Origin: Stagonosporopsis chrysanthemi
Taxonomy: Eukaryota; Ascomycota; Dothideomycetes; Pleosporales; Didymellaceae
Assembly: GCA_022560025.1 (NCBI GenBank)
Contig: JAFISE010000063.1
Coordinates: 19,206-83,205 of the forward strand
Reading direction: 5' to 3'
DNA length: 64,000 nucleotides
The translations under genes and the position numbers were made by a program. Below, piece by piece: positions 24,088-34,375 of this stretch. Under the pieces are notes generated by a model. The model ran no database searches and was not told the DNA's origin. It saw nothing but the letters and a program-made list of their open reading frames with translations. Every line of letters begins with the position of its first letter. Positions within the stretch are counted from its first letter, which is position 1.

Positions 24088-25134
24088 CTACGCCTCAGGC
24101 CTCACCCTTCCCCTCCTCTCCCTCATCCTCTCGACCCTCCTCCTGTCCTCCTCAAACCTCTTCCTCAGATTAACCTCTGCTTCCTTCCTCTTCTCGCGGT
24201 TCTGGAACCTGTAGAAGTCGTCCTTGACGCCGTTGTTCTTGCGCCGCTCCTCGAGCTCCGCCTTCTTCTTCTCCGCCTCCTCGATGCGCGCGGGCCCTGC
24301 GCGTCCGCCGCGCGTTACGGTCACGAAGCCGTCGGCGTCGGGGACGGTGCGCGCGTGCTTGAGCAGTCTGGCGCGCTGGGATTCGAGCAGGGTGAATTGG
24401 GAGAGGTAGGCGTTTATGCTGGATTGGAGGGCGGAGGCGGTGGGGTGCAGGAGGGCGAGGTGGGATTTGTAGCCTAGAAGTAATGTTAGTGTCGGTCGTC
24501 TTCTTCTGATCTGAAGGCAGTACGGTGTGGAAGGGGCAGACTTACGCTCAACGCCCAACCCACTCCCGGCTTTCCACTCCACCACACGGCCGCTCTTGAC
24601 CGTGGTCTGGATCTCCTTCAACGCACCCCTCGCGCTCCGCTTGTCAACAAACACAACCACCGCCGCGCTCCCACTGCGCCGGACCTCGCCCGCCCACAGC
24701 GCTGGCAGCGCGCTCTCCTCGTCCTCCACGACGCCCTCGGCAATAACTTCCGGCTCGTTGCGCTTGCGCTTCTTGCCGCGCTGCTCCTCGCCGTCATCCT
24801 CGCCGCGCTTGTCCTGCTTCCAGCGCTTGTGCAGCGGGCGCGCGGGCACCGAGGCATCGAATTCGACGCTCTCCACACGCGCGCCGCCCAGCTGTTCTGC
24901 AAACAGCGCGCGGATGTTGGGTTCTGAGGCGTCGATGGGAACGTTTGCGATGAAGAGACTGCGCTCTGCGGACGCGGTGTAGGCGCTGGGCGAGTGCGGT
25001 TTGACGTAGAGGTAGTGCTGTGTGCTGTCGTGCGCGGCAGGCAGACCGGACAGTGTGGGCAGAGTCAGCGGGAGGACGGTGAAGTCGGCGACCGTGGAGG
25101 GCGCTTTGCGCTTTGTGGTCTTCTCCGGAGCCAT
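24088..25134 (-). CDS. RRP7: ribosomal RNA-processing protein 7
   Basis: A 324-residue Rrp7 homologue. In yeast Rrp7 belongs to the UtpC/CURI group and acts in the nucleolus in early small-subunit processome assembly and 18S rRNA maturation. Exons 25134-24546 and 24473-24088 flank a 72-base intron (GTAAGT...ACTTCTAG); splicing yields GLGVERYKSHLALLHP. Features: an RRM-like N-terminal half (SERSLFIANVPIDASEPNIRALF), a basic insert (GKKRKRNEPE), and the Rrp7 C-terminal domain with DGFVTVTRGGR, then a charged helix ending DDFYRFQNREKRKEAE and FEEDRRRVERMRERR. The DGFVxVxR and DFYRFQxRExK signatures are diagnostic. It is divergent from the enoyl-CoA hydratase gene. Confidence 0.93.
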   Translation of the reverse strand: MAPEKTTKRKAPSTVADFTVLPLTLPTLSGLPAAHDSTQHYLYVKPHSPSAYTASAERSLFIANVPIDASEPNIRALFAEQLGGARVESVEFDASVPARPLHKRWKQDKRGEDDGEEQRGKKRKRNEPEVIAEGVVEDEESALPALWAGEVRRSGSAAVVVFVDKRSARGALKEIQTTVKSGRVVEWKAGSGLGVERKSAPSTPYCLQIRRRRPTLTLLLGYKSHLALLHPTASALQSSINAYLSQFTLLESQRARLLKHARTVPDADGFVTVTRGGRAGPARIEEAEKKKAELEERRKNNGVKDDFYRFQNREKRKEAEVNLRKRFEEDRRRVERMRERRGRVRPEA

Positions 25135-25741
25135 AGTGGTGTTGGAGCCTGGAGCGGCCGCGCAGAGGTGGTGGTAGCAAAGGGTTCCGGTGGGATCAGA
25201 AGTGGCGCTGGAATCTACTGATATCACTGGGAAAGATGACACCCTCTGAAGAGGCGAGCACAGCGTGTGGCAGCAGAATGGGGAATAATTCCACTGTGAA
25301 CTGGTGGATTGCGGGTTCTCGAACTTTTTGACAGGGATGGCACGGTCTTCCTCTTCACTACCACTATCGCTATCACCACCTGACTGTGGGCCTTCACATC
25401 TTACACTAGCGCATGACTTTGTTCTTCCAAACCCATTGCCAGCACGAAGCCATGACTGCGCACAAATTGTGAGGCCGACAGACCTATGCAAGCACCACAA
25501 TGCCCGTAAAACCATATGCTCGGCGTCAGCATCCCTCCCATTAGCCGCGTCGCTCGACGTCGACAGCCCAGTACCTCGGCCCTGCTTCTCCGCATCACTG
25601 CAGCTCCAACACCGCACGCGCGCCCCAAATAGCCTATGTAGCACTAATAAACACATTCGCCCAGCCTCATCATACCCACCGGTTCACTGACCCACACACT
25701 CACACACACACACATCCTCTGCACAGCACCCATCCGCAACA
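25135..25741. promoter_or_regulatory. shared promoter of RRP7 and enoyl-CoA hydratase genes
   Basis: 607 bases between divergent start codons. No coding frame is convincing. A short CA-rich tract lies just before the start at 25742. Confidence 0.5.
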
Positions 25742-26918
25742 ATGTCCCCCCGTCAAGTCTCCCCCCGGCACATGCCCGACATCTCGCTCCCACGCAGCTA
25801 CGACGACCTCAACTCGTCGTGGAAAACCATCCGCACCCACCACCACGCCCCCGAGCCCAGCATCATCGTGCTCACGCTGTATCGCCCGGGCAAGCACAAT
25901 GCCTTTACCGACGCGATGCGCGCCGAGATCGAGACGGCGTACGCCATGTTCGACCTCGACGCGCGCGTCAAGTGCGTGGTTGTGACGGGGGACGGGCGGA
26001 TTTTCTGCGCAGGCGCCGATCTGGAGATTGGGTTTGGGGAGGGGGTTGCGGGCGAGGCGGCGGAGAGGCTGCAGGATCATAGGGATGGGTATGTGAGGTT
26101 TTTTTTTTTGGTGCTTTGCTTTGCTTTGCTTTGCTTTGCTTTGCTTTGCTTTTGCGCGGGGAGACGTAAGGGACGTGAATGCGTGACCATGGACTACCCC
26201 CATACTCGCCCATCGTTGAACTTGGTGCTGACAGACGCATGACAGCGGCGGTAGAGTAACCCTCTCCATTTTCCACTGCCGCAAGCCCACCATCGGCGCC
26301 CTGCAGGGCTCCGCAGTGGGCATCGGCATCACCATGACGCTGCCCATGAACATCCGGCTCGCGTACCGCGACGCGAAGATCGGGTTCGTCTTTGCCCGCC
26401 GCGGCCTTGTCATGGAGGCCTGCTCGTCCTTCTTCCTGCCGCGCCTCATCGGGCACTCGCGCGCCATGCAGGCCGTCACCACGGGCAGCGTGTATCTCGC
26501 CAAGGACAAGGTGTTTGACGGCCTGTTCAGCGAGCTGCTGGATAGGCCCGAGGACGTGCTGCCGCGTGCGCTCGAAGTGGCGCAGGATGTGGTGAAGAAT
26601 ACGAGTGTAGTCAGTACGTATTTGATGAAGGAGTTGATGTACAGGGATGCGGGGAGTCCCGAGGGACAGCACTTGTTGGACTCGAGGATCATCTATGAGT
26701 TGTTTGGGAGCCCGTAAGTGTATTGTGTGTGTGCGCTGTAGATGTGTACTGACTTGTGCAGTGATAATTCCGAGGGCGTCAAGTCGTTCTTGGAGAAGCG
26801 GCCCGCTAAGTTCGAGGGGACGTTGGACAACACCAATGTCACGGGATATCCGTGGTGGATGCCGATCGACACGCTGGGGAGGGCCAAGGTGGATCCGTCA
26901 GGGAAGCCTAAGATGTAA
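25742..26918 (+). CDS. enoyl-CoA hydratase/isomerase family protein
   Basis: A crotonase-fold protein of 323 residues, likely acting on acyl-CoA esters in beta-oxidation. Exons 25742-26088, 26246-26713 and 26762-26918. The oxyanion-hole motifs are visible: RPGKHNAFTDAM with CAGADLEIGFGEG, and then ALQGSAVGIGITMTLPMNIRLAYRDAKIGFVFARRGL, with GRRGLV-type residues near the active site. Splicing across intron 1 gives HRDGGGRVTLSIFHCRKPTIG. The C-terminal tripeptide PKM only loosely resembles a peroxisomal PTS1 signal, so location is open. Intron 1 (157 bases) contains a (TTTGC)n microsatellite. The natural substrate is unknown. Confidence 0.92.
26101..26152. repeat. (TTTGC)8 microsatellite inside an intron
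   Basis: About eight copies of a TTTGC pentamer preceded by a T run, wholly within intron 1 of the enoyl-CoA hydratase gene. Length changes here would not alter the protein. Confidence 0.9.
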
Positions 26919-27218
26919 CGTAAGGTAGTGGAAGCTAGCCTGAGGAGAACTCTGTGAGCAAGTGGGAAAACGCAGGACTTCATGACGTGATTGCATAACT
27001 TCATTGTCCCTGATTACATGTGATTCTTGAGTCCATGTCCCTGACGCCAAAGCTGCAATCCAACACCCTGGCTGGCATCACACGACTCGATAGATCGGAT
27101 GGAGGTATCAGGGATTTTCATTCGTTCCTAGTGTGCTTCTTTTGCGAAGCATGCATAACCGAGGGAAACCCATACTGTCCCTACCCAGCCAGACCGCACT
27201 CCGGAAAGAGAAACACGC

Positions 27219-28226
27219 TTAGAAGAAAGTGGAAGGACGCTTGGAAGCGAAGACCTTCTTGCCAGCCTTCTTGTTGATGCGGTGGGGCAGAGGGAACTTG
27301 AGGCCCTTGACAAGGAGCTGCTTGATGTATGGGCGGCGGACGTCGTCGTTCTTCTCGAGCTCAACAACCTTGAGGATCTACACGCTGTTAATACTGAAAC
27401 CGCAGTTCAGTGGGGAGTGCCGCATACCTGAACCGACCTGAAGCGAGATCGGTGACGGGCGGCCATATCCTGGTACAGGGCATCGACGGCGGCGACACGG
27501 GACATCTCACGGTACTCCTTGTACATGTTGTGGGTGCCGGAGCGCGAGTCGTAGCGGATCCAGATACCGAAGTTCTTGACCTTCTGGGGGCGCTTCTCGG
27601 TGATCTGACGCTGTCAGCTGCAGTCCTCTACGTATTCCTGCTCATCTGCTACACACCTGGTTCAGGGAGATGATCTCGCCGTTCGCCTTCTTGATCTTGC
27701 GGAGCTTGCCGAGGAAGTACCAGAACCGCGACTTGGCAACAACATCGTTGGGCGCAAAAATGCGCATGCGGTAGATCTTAGGGGTGGGGTTGGCCTCGCT
27801 GGGGAGGTGGCGGCCGATGACCTGGTATTCCTGGAAGCGAGCTGTGCAAGTCAGTATTGCGTTTACAGGATCGACGTGACAGCGATTGAGCAGGTCCAGC
27901 AATTGCAGACAAAGTGAGCGAGCGGTTCGAGATTATGGAACGTTGGCGGTACGTGTGTCTTATCCGGCGGTCGAGGGCGGTGGTGCGTCGCAATGGAGAA
28001 CGTGTGCCTGTAGCATTCCATCCTCCTTTCCAGTTTCAAGCACACATCCAACTCCATTCTACCATGCACACGCCCAGGCACTTCTCTACGGTTCTCGACA
28101 CGGCTGTTGCAGATGCGAGTCTGCTCTATGGGGGTACGGCTCGTTGCGCAGGGCTCATCTGAATTTTCCTTCGGCTGCAATTGCTGGACGGTCGCGAGTA
28201 TGGAAGAACGGATTTTGCTTACCCAT
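27219..28226 (-). CDS. RPL20: 60S ribosomal protein eL20 (L20/L18a)
   Basis: Cytosolic large-subunit ribosomal protein, 174 residues as in other fungi. Exons 28226-28223, 27841-27657, 27604-27428 and 27377-27219. The first coding exon is just ATGG followed by GTAAGC; a 381-base intron then ends TTGCACAG. The joined start is MARFQEYQVIGRHLP. Family signatures: PTPKIYRMRIFAPN, VVAKSRFWYFL, KNFGIWIRYDSRSGTHNMYKEYR, YQDMAARHRSRFRS and KFPLPHRINKK. The long first intron right after the start codon is typical of fungal ribosomal protein genes. The other introns are 50 and 52 bases. It is divergent from CSN12 with 380 bases between start codons. Confidence 0.96.
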
Positions 28227-28606
28227 CTGGATAAAGTCAGTACAAGCAGTCGGAATCGCAGCGACAGCAACTTACTTCGAATGTGCTGCGGTTAGTACCC
28301 GTGGAGTTGACGAAGTTTGTTCTTGCCCAAGGTCAGTCGATTGTGCGGTGCGCCCGGGCAATCAAGCGAGGTGCGCCTTCCCGCATTGGGCGCTAGCCTC
28401 CCGACTGGGCAACGCATGGTCGGCCTGTGAGGCTGCAAACACCGACCGACCTTCGAGGTTGACCATCAGCCAGTGCACTGCGAGAACAAAGCAATGCACA
28501 CATCTTCGCGGCCATCACGCAGGTAGCGCACGTATCCTCACAGCTTGCGACTCCGACCAGAAGATTCTGATCCCCGCTCTTGTCGTCGCCGCACACTCTA
28601 GTAGCC
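28227..28606. promoter_or_regulatory. bidirectional promoter of RPL20 and CSN12
   Basis: 380 bases between divergent start codons. No gene is seen inside it. Confidence 0.55.
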
Positions 28607-30225
28607 ATGCAAGCAGCACTCGCACCGTTCCAAGCGGCGCATGCAACTGCGCTGGCACAGCCTGTCGCGGACTTCTTCAGCCCTGTCGCGCCCGCGCAGA
28701 ACCCCGGCCGCTTGTATGACTTCGTCCGTGCCTCGAACGACGTGCAGGTCGAGGGCGACGTTCGCTACGTGCTCAAGCACAACAAGACAACTCGCATGAC
28801 ACAGAAGGAGAGCGGCGCGTGGGGCGACATCATCGTGAGCTACTGGCGTGCTGTGAAGGAGATTATCAAGGCAGACGAAGCTTCAAATCAAGGTCGGCTG
28901 GGAGCGACGCAATACGTTGCTGTGTATGATGCCTGGAAAGACCTGACGAGCAGCTTCATCAAGCACATCTCAGGCGGGGCGCTGCCGGCGTGGGCCATAT
29001 TCACGCTGTACTTCACAGCGAACCATCTGCGCAGGATAGCAATCAAGGCAGACGACCAACTAGCCAAGTCAAAGCCGGCGACTGTCAACAACAGCTTCTC
29101 GGACGACATCGTGAGCACGGTGGCACAGAACCAGAAGCTGGAGGAAGCTGCGCGTGTGTTCAACAGGATCTTTGCTCTTTGCTTGGGTGACAGGTGTGCC
29201 ATGACCCTACTTCTCGCTTATCCACTGGTTCTGACAGTGAATCAGAAACCCAGAGATCTCAGAGTCCCGCAAGTGGGGCGTCTACTGTGTAGCCAACCTG
29301 CAATTCAAGACCTACTTCAAGGTACCTCCCCTTTCGCAAGCACAGTGACCCTCGATGACTGACTTGTGAACAGCTGAAAGCCATCAGCCTCTCCAAGAAC
29401 GTCGTTCGCTCAATCGAAGCCCAGTCCGATTTACCTCCCTTCGAATTGTACCCAAAAGCGCACCGAGTCACATACCGCTACTACACTGGCGTTCTTGCTT
29501 TCTTGCAAGAGGACTACACCAAGGTCAGCAGAAACAAGGGGTACGGAGTAGTTCACTGACATGGGACAGGCGGAGAACAACCTACAGCAGGCGTGGGATG
29601 CATGTCACATCGGTGCTGAGAATAACAAGTCGTCAGTACTTGCCTTGCATTGGGAGATCGATGGCTGACCGTCCGCAGACTGATTCTCACATACCTCATC
29701 CCCTGCCGCCTCATCACACAACACGTTGTGCCCAGAGCTCCTCTACTTGCAGAATCACCACGGCTCGAACGTATCTTCGGACCACTTGTTTCCTGCATCC
29801 GCAAGGGCGACCTCACAGGGTTCGACAAAGCCCTGGCGGATGGCGAGCCAGAGTTTGTCAAGCGTCGCATCTTCCTCACACTCGAAAGAAGCCGCGACAT
29901 CGCGCTGCGCAACCTTCTACGAAAGGTTTACCTAGCTGGTGGCTACGACGACCTCAAGGAAGGACAAACGGAGAAGGACAGAATCAGGAAGTCAAGAATA
30001 TCACTCGTCAATTTTGCTGCGGCCCTGCGAATGGGTGGTCAAGCAGTAGAAGACGATGAGGTGGAGTGTCTATTAGCCAATCAGATCTACAAGGTAAGGT
30101 GGTGGAAGGACTAGAATTGGCATTTGCTAATGCTATCTAAGGGCCTGATGAAAGGATACATCTCTCGCGAGCACCAGATGGTAGTGCTGAACAAGAAAGG
30201 CGCTTTCCCCGGCACTGGCGTGTGA
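28607..30225 (+). CDS. CSN12: PCI-domain protein, CSN12 homologue
   Basis: A 457-residue homologue of Csn12/PCID2, a PCI-domain protein related to Thp1 of the TREX-2 complex and linked in yeast to the COP9 signalosome, mRNA processing and export. Six exons: 28607-29193, 29246-29321, 29374-29523, 29570-29631, 29679-30093 and 30142-30225; every junction is in frame. Visible marks: SRKWGVYCVANLQFKTYFK, RVTYRYYTGVLAFLQEDY, the AENNLQQAWDACH segment, LILTYLIPCRLITQ, and the C-terminal winged-helix part with VECLLANQIYKGLMKGYISREHQMVVL. The start MQAALAPFQAAH is the first ATG in a sensible context. Alternative names are COP9 subunit 12 or Thp1-like. Confidence 0.92.
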
Positions 30226-31621
30226 AGCTTGGGGCAGAAGTGCAAGCATTGAGCAGACGTCATATCACGACATGAAAACCATACCCGCGAACGCCGACCT
30301 CAAACGCAGGACCACGCCGATATTGCAGCCTTCGAGCAGGCACCCATTACGTACGTCGTGCAACACACCTCCCCGTCCAGCACGGCTCACAAAGCATCAA
30401 GAATAGCAAAGATATGCTACCCAAACTTTTCACTTGCACCTCCATTTCATTTCCAATAAGCCCCTGCGTCACCTCCTTGCATTTTGTTCCTTTGTGCACT
30501 GCACTACATGGCAGCCTGCCGTTATCTGTAACCTCTGGCGCAGTCGGCGTCCAATTGGTGAGTTCCGCGCTGACTGCCGGCGTGAGCGGGGTGCGCGCGA
30601 TTTGGTTAGGAAATCCCAAGCCGCGTCCTCGGCCCAGACGCGGAATCGCCCTGTCATGTGATATCGCGTCGATATCCCGTTCCCACTTTACAAAAGTTTG
30701 TGTCACCGTTCGCGTGTGTGCATTGGCGGCGAGCTGGGATGCGATGGGCTGGGTGCGGATGCGGTTCCTGGCTGCCTTTGCCTGGTCCTGATCCTGGTCC
30801 GTCTCCTTGTCCTTGCGCATATGCGAGCTGCAGCTGTCCGTTTTGCATAACTATTGACGATCTCGACTCAGTGAACGGGGCGTGCAGTAGTGTACCGGTT
30901 CTGTGCCCCCTGCTTATAGTGTTTAGGCTTTGTGCGACTGCAGACTTGCAGGTAGGCTATTACAGACTCCGTTCCACCCAAGCATGCCAGCGCCCAAATC
31001 GGGCCTTGAATCATCGGTAGAGTGCCTCAGCTGACTTCGCGCCACTATCGCGCCGCCTCTTTGCTACGCGCACGCGAGGCGGGTGAGTATGTAGCCTGGT
31101 CCTGGTCCTGATCCTTTTCCTTTGCACTCATGTGGAGACACGGCTTGTAGACACGGCTTGTAGACACGGCGTAGTGTACCAATGTTGATCGCACGGTACA
31201 GTCTTCCACGTCCTTCTCTAGACTCAGACCGTGTACACGCTGTGCGAGCTCATTTGCACAGTACGACCTCGGGAAATGGGCTCCTTGTCAGCTGACGACG
31301 CGCCAATATCGCGTCCCTGGTGAAAGTGTTGGGAGGACGCGAGGCGAGGCGAGGCGTGCAGCCTGGCGTGCACGCTTTGGGTCGCTTGCCTGGGGATCGG
31401 GGCCGTGAGATCGACTTCGATCGACCTGCACGCAGGCTTGGGTGTGGCCGTAATGCTGAGTGTGCAATAGAATTGTTGAGGAGGGCTGGCGTCGTGTTCT
31501 ATCGCCTTTGGGCCGCGGTACCGGTATACGCACATGCGTTCGCAGTCCTCAACCCACTCAGGCCATGCATTCATCACACCATCCCCTCAGCCCCGCAGTA
31601 CAGCAGTACCGGTCCTCCTCC

Positions 31622-31624
<3 letters not shown>

Positions 31625-31673
<49 letters not shown>
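31625..31673. repeat. (CA)n microsatellite
   Basis: About 24 uninterrupted CA dinucleotides, likely polymorphic in length. Confidence 0.95.
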
Positions 31674-31675
<2 letters not shown>

Positions 31676-31915
31676 CTACGGTAGCACATTTGAAACAAGC
31701 TTGATGATGTAGTGCACAGCCTTTGTAGCGATATTGCCGCCGTCCTTCTTTCCCTTCTTGTTCTTGTTGTTCTTATGGTACTTGCGATACTTCTTGGGCA
31801 CTTTCTTGCCGCCTGCGCGCCTCGCGCTGATAGCTTGCACGGAGTGGGGAGGCGGGCGTTCTATGTTGTGCGAGCGGGAGGTCCCGAACTGGGTTGAGGG
31901 GGAGTTGAAGCCCAT
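31676..31915 (-). CDS. possible small basic protein, unknown
   Basis: A 79-residue open frame starting MGFNSPSTQF. Its centre is strongly basic (GGKKVPKKYRKYHKNNKNKK), and codon use there (AAG, AAC, GGC) looks like real coding sequence. No family is recognised, and the frame stays open upstream, so an additional exon is possible. Chance cannot be excluded. Confidence 0.3.
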   Translation of the reverse strand: MGFNSPSTQFGTSRSHNIERPPPHSVQAISARRAGGKKVPKKYRKYHKNNKNKKGKKDGGNIATKAVHYIIKLVSNVLP

Positions 31916-33486
31916 TTGCTGATCGGTAAAGCGTGTAGGGTTTGAGTGAATCGGTGTAAGGCCTGGGTGTAGACGTGAGCGTCTGATTCGATGGTCTCGA
32001 GTAATGTGTTTGCGGTTCTACACGTTGGGGCCTACGGATGCTATCGTGTCTTTGTTTATGTTCAGCGTGGGTTGTGGTGTGATGTGAGTTGCTGTGTGCC
32101 GGGTACCCGGCCAATGAAATCAGCCAAGTGTCAGCTTCACTGCTTCGGGGTGCGGCTGTGCGATGTAAGGCCTACCATGTGGAATGCAGCAGTCACGCGG
32201 GTGGTTAAAGTTACACACCGGAACTGGCCTTTTGGTGTGTAGCCTTACAGCACAACAATGATAGAGTTTACAATCTCAGGACTACAGAACGAGAGAGAAG
32301 AGCTTAATCCACCTATGCTGTTTGTTTGTGTGGAATACGTTTAGTTGTTGTTGTGCTATAATGTCGTGACAGAAAGCGGGCTTGCGTTAATGCTCCTCGA
32401 CTTGTGGCTCTTTGTGAGTAATATTTTTTGTCACCCGAGGTGGCAGTGCAGAAGAGTTCTCCGTGGCTACTCGGGAGCATAGAGACACTCATGAGGCAGC
32501 GCAGCGATATGAGGTGGAAGGAGAGTGGACAGAACGAAGTGGCTAAGAAGCCCCTCTCCGATCGCAACAAAGCATTTCCCAATGAGATCACAGTAGAGGT
32601 TGCATGAGAAGATGGTTGAGGTAATAAACGACTCTGCTCCAATTTTGATTCGTCACTGTAATAAAACTATCATCAAGGGATGGTCGATAGACACATCGAC
32701 AAACATGGTAACCCAGGCGCTACAATTTGGCCCAACCCACAGCAGGGAATACAAGACGAGTCTGATACAAGAAGAAACAACGCTTGAACAACGCAATGAA
32801 GAGAAGACGACAGCTCGAGAGCTGCCGCGCCATGGGCGCGTGTTTCAATTCTGCCAATAGCAGCAGCAGAAGCGCTGCAACAAGGTAGGTCTGTCGACCA
32901 TAGCAATCTGTGACCAAGGGTATGATGATAGCGCGAAAGACAAAAAGCAGCAGTACAAGCAAAAGTCTAAAGGTACAAGAGGAGGCCGAATGAGTGCCAG
33001 AATGGTATCTTCGAGCCTGAACGCCATGCAACAAAAGCAGAAAAGACAAAAGCAGGACCAAACCCAGAACCAGGACCAGGCCGTGTCTGACCACGAGGCC
33101 GACACGGGTAAGCGTAGTGTACAAGAAGGGTAATGGTAAAGCGACAAGGGCTGATGAGTCAGCCGGGTATACGTGTCGTGACACGGATCATTAGAGGTAG
33201 GTAATACCGGAAAGACGAGACGCGAGATGAAAAGCCAACAAGGATGAACGGGCCAAGCCGGGAGGAAAACCATGAGTCAGAGCCGTTACAGTAGTGAGAA
33301 GAGAGGCGCACGAGCCATGACACGAGTCATGACGGCAAGCCGGGAAAAAAGGAGTCGAAAGTCCAACGCCGAGATAAAGCAGACCGGAGATGAGAGGTAA
33401 AAAGGTTGGTGGCCCGAGTGGTGAAGGGCGATGAGAGATGAGGCTCAGTGCCCGACATGTTCCGGGACAGGGGTGGAGTTGGCAGC

Positions 33487-34375
33487 CTAGCGCGGCGACT
33501 TTACAGACATGCCAAGATCGTCCATGTGGTTTACCATGGCAACGAACAAGTCGAAGAACAGCTTACCGCCATTTTCCATCTCGTTCTGCATCGTACCGCT
33601 GCGCTTGAAAGTGTTGCGTGCACGGATGATGAGCGCGAGGTAGTGCGCACGGAGCTTGGAGTCGTTGTCAGGTGTGTTGGCGTAGGCATAGCGAGCAGAG
33701 GTCAAAATGGTGGAGCACTGGATGCCAGACTGCAGGCCCTGCTTGCGAAGAGCCAGCTTCTTGAGCTCCTGCAGTCCGTACTTCTCAGCTTGGCAGTAGA
33801 TGACAGTGTCCTTCAGGATGGGTCCTGCAGGCGAGTAGATCACTGCTTCACTTGCACCATCGTTACCAGCGTCCTCGAGAGCCCACGTGTTACGCTTCTT
33901 GTTGAACTCGAGACGAGGGTAGTAGTCACCCTTGTAGAGATACTCGAGGATCGACGAGAAAACCTCGGGCTCCTCGTCAGGGAGATCGATGCGCTTGTTC
34001 GAGGCCTGGTAGAACTGGCCACTGCACGCAGCCTGGAAATAAGGCGAGTGCGACAGAACGTCCTCGTGTGCTGCGAAAAGACGCTGCTCAGCTCCGACGC
34101 ATACTGTGATGATGGTGCTGATGAGTTGTCAGTGTTTGGTCTCCACTCCAAGTGGCGGTGTAAGCTTACCTTCCCAGCGATGGCGATGTGGCGTTCGACG
34201 AAGGAGTCTGGGAGAGCGGTCGAGCCTGCTGGACCATCTTCTCCACCTTCCGCGACGACTGACTGATGGACGGCTGCTTTGTGTGCTTCGAGGTGCTCGT
34301 CCTGTGCTTGGAGACACTCTCCTTCCGCGAGCGGCCCTGGGACACGCTCTCCTTTCTCGATCTCGATCCAAACAT
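33487..34375 (-). CDS. BTB/POZ-domain protein
   Basis: A 278-residue BTB/POZ protein, exons 34375-34170 and 34117-33487. The 52-base intron (GTAAGC...AACTCATCAG) was chosen over a nearer CACAG acceptor, because only this one keeps the frame. It gives SLGSTIITVCVGAEQRLFAAHEDVLSHSPYF, the classical BTB start in which the domain protein is 'heard' at the cell level by VLSxxSxYF. Further marks: IDLPDEEPEVFSSILEYLYKGDY and the helix QAEKYGLQELKKLALRK. The N-terminal ~68 residues are a Ser/Arg/Lys repeat (SRKESVSQGRSRKESVSKH), likely disordered and phosphorylated. BTB domains mediate dimerisation, often as Cullin-3 adaptors; no second domain is visible. An ATG at 34435 would add 20 residues in frame. 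Confidence 0.85.

Larger units (their letters stand above)
30226..33486. other. 3.3-kb stretch with one weak small-gene candidate and a CA microsatellite
   Basis: No firm gene. Contents: a (CA)n array at 31625-31673, a short 13-16 base tandem (GTAGACACGGC units) near 31140-31172, and a small basic open frame at 31676-31915 (-) listed separately. The last part is probably the 3' region of the BTB gene. Confidence 0.45.

Noticed and set aside
30347..30820. 157-codon - frame after CSN12
   Set aside because: Overlaps several + frames of similar length and shows no recognisable features.
32720..33184. Leu-rich - frame resembling a membrane protein
   Set aside because: Leucines come from CAG/AAG-rich + strand low complexity; no start context, family or splice support.
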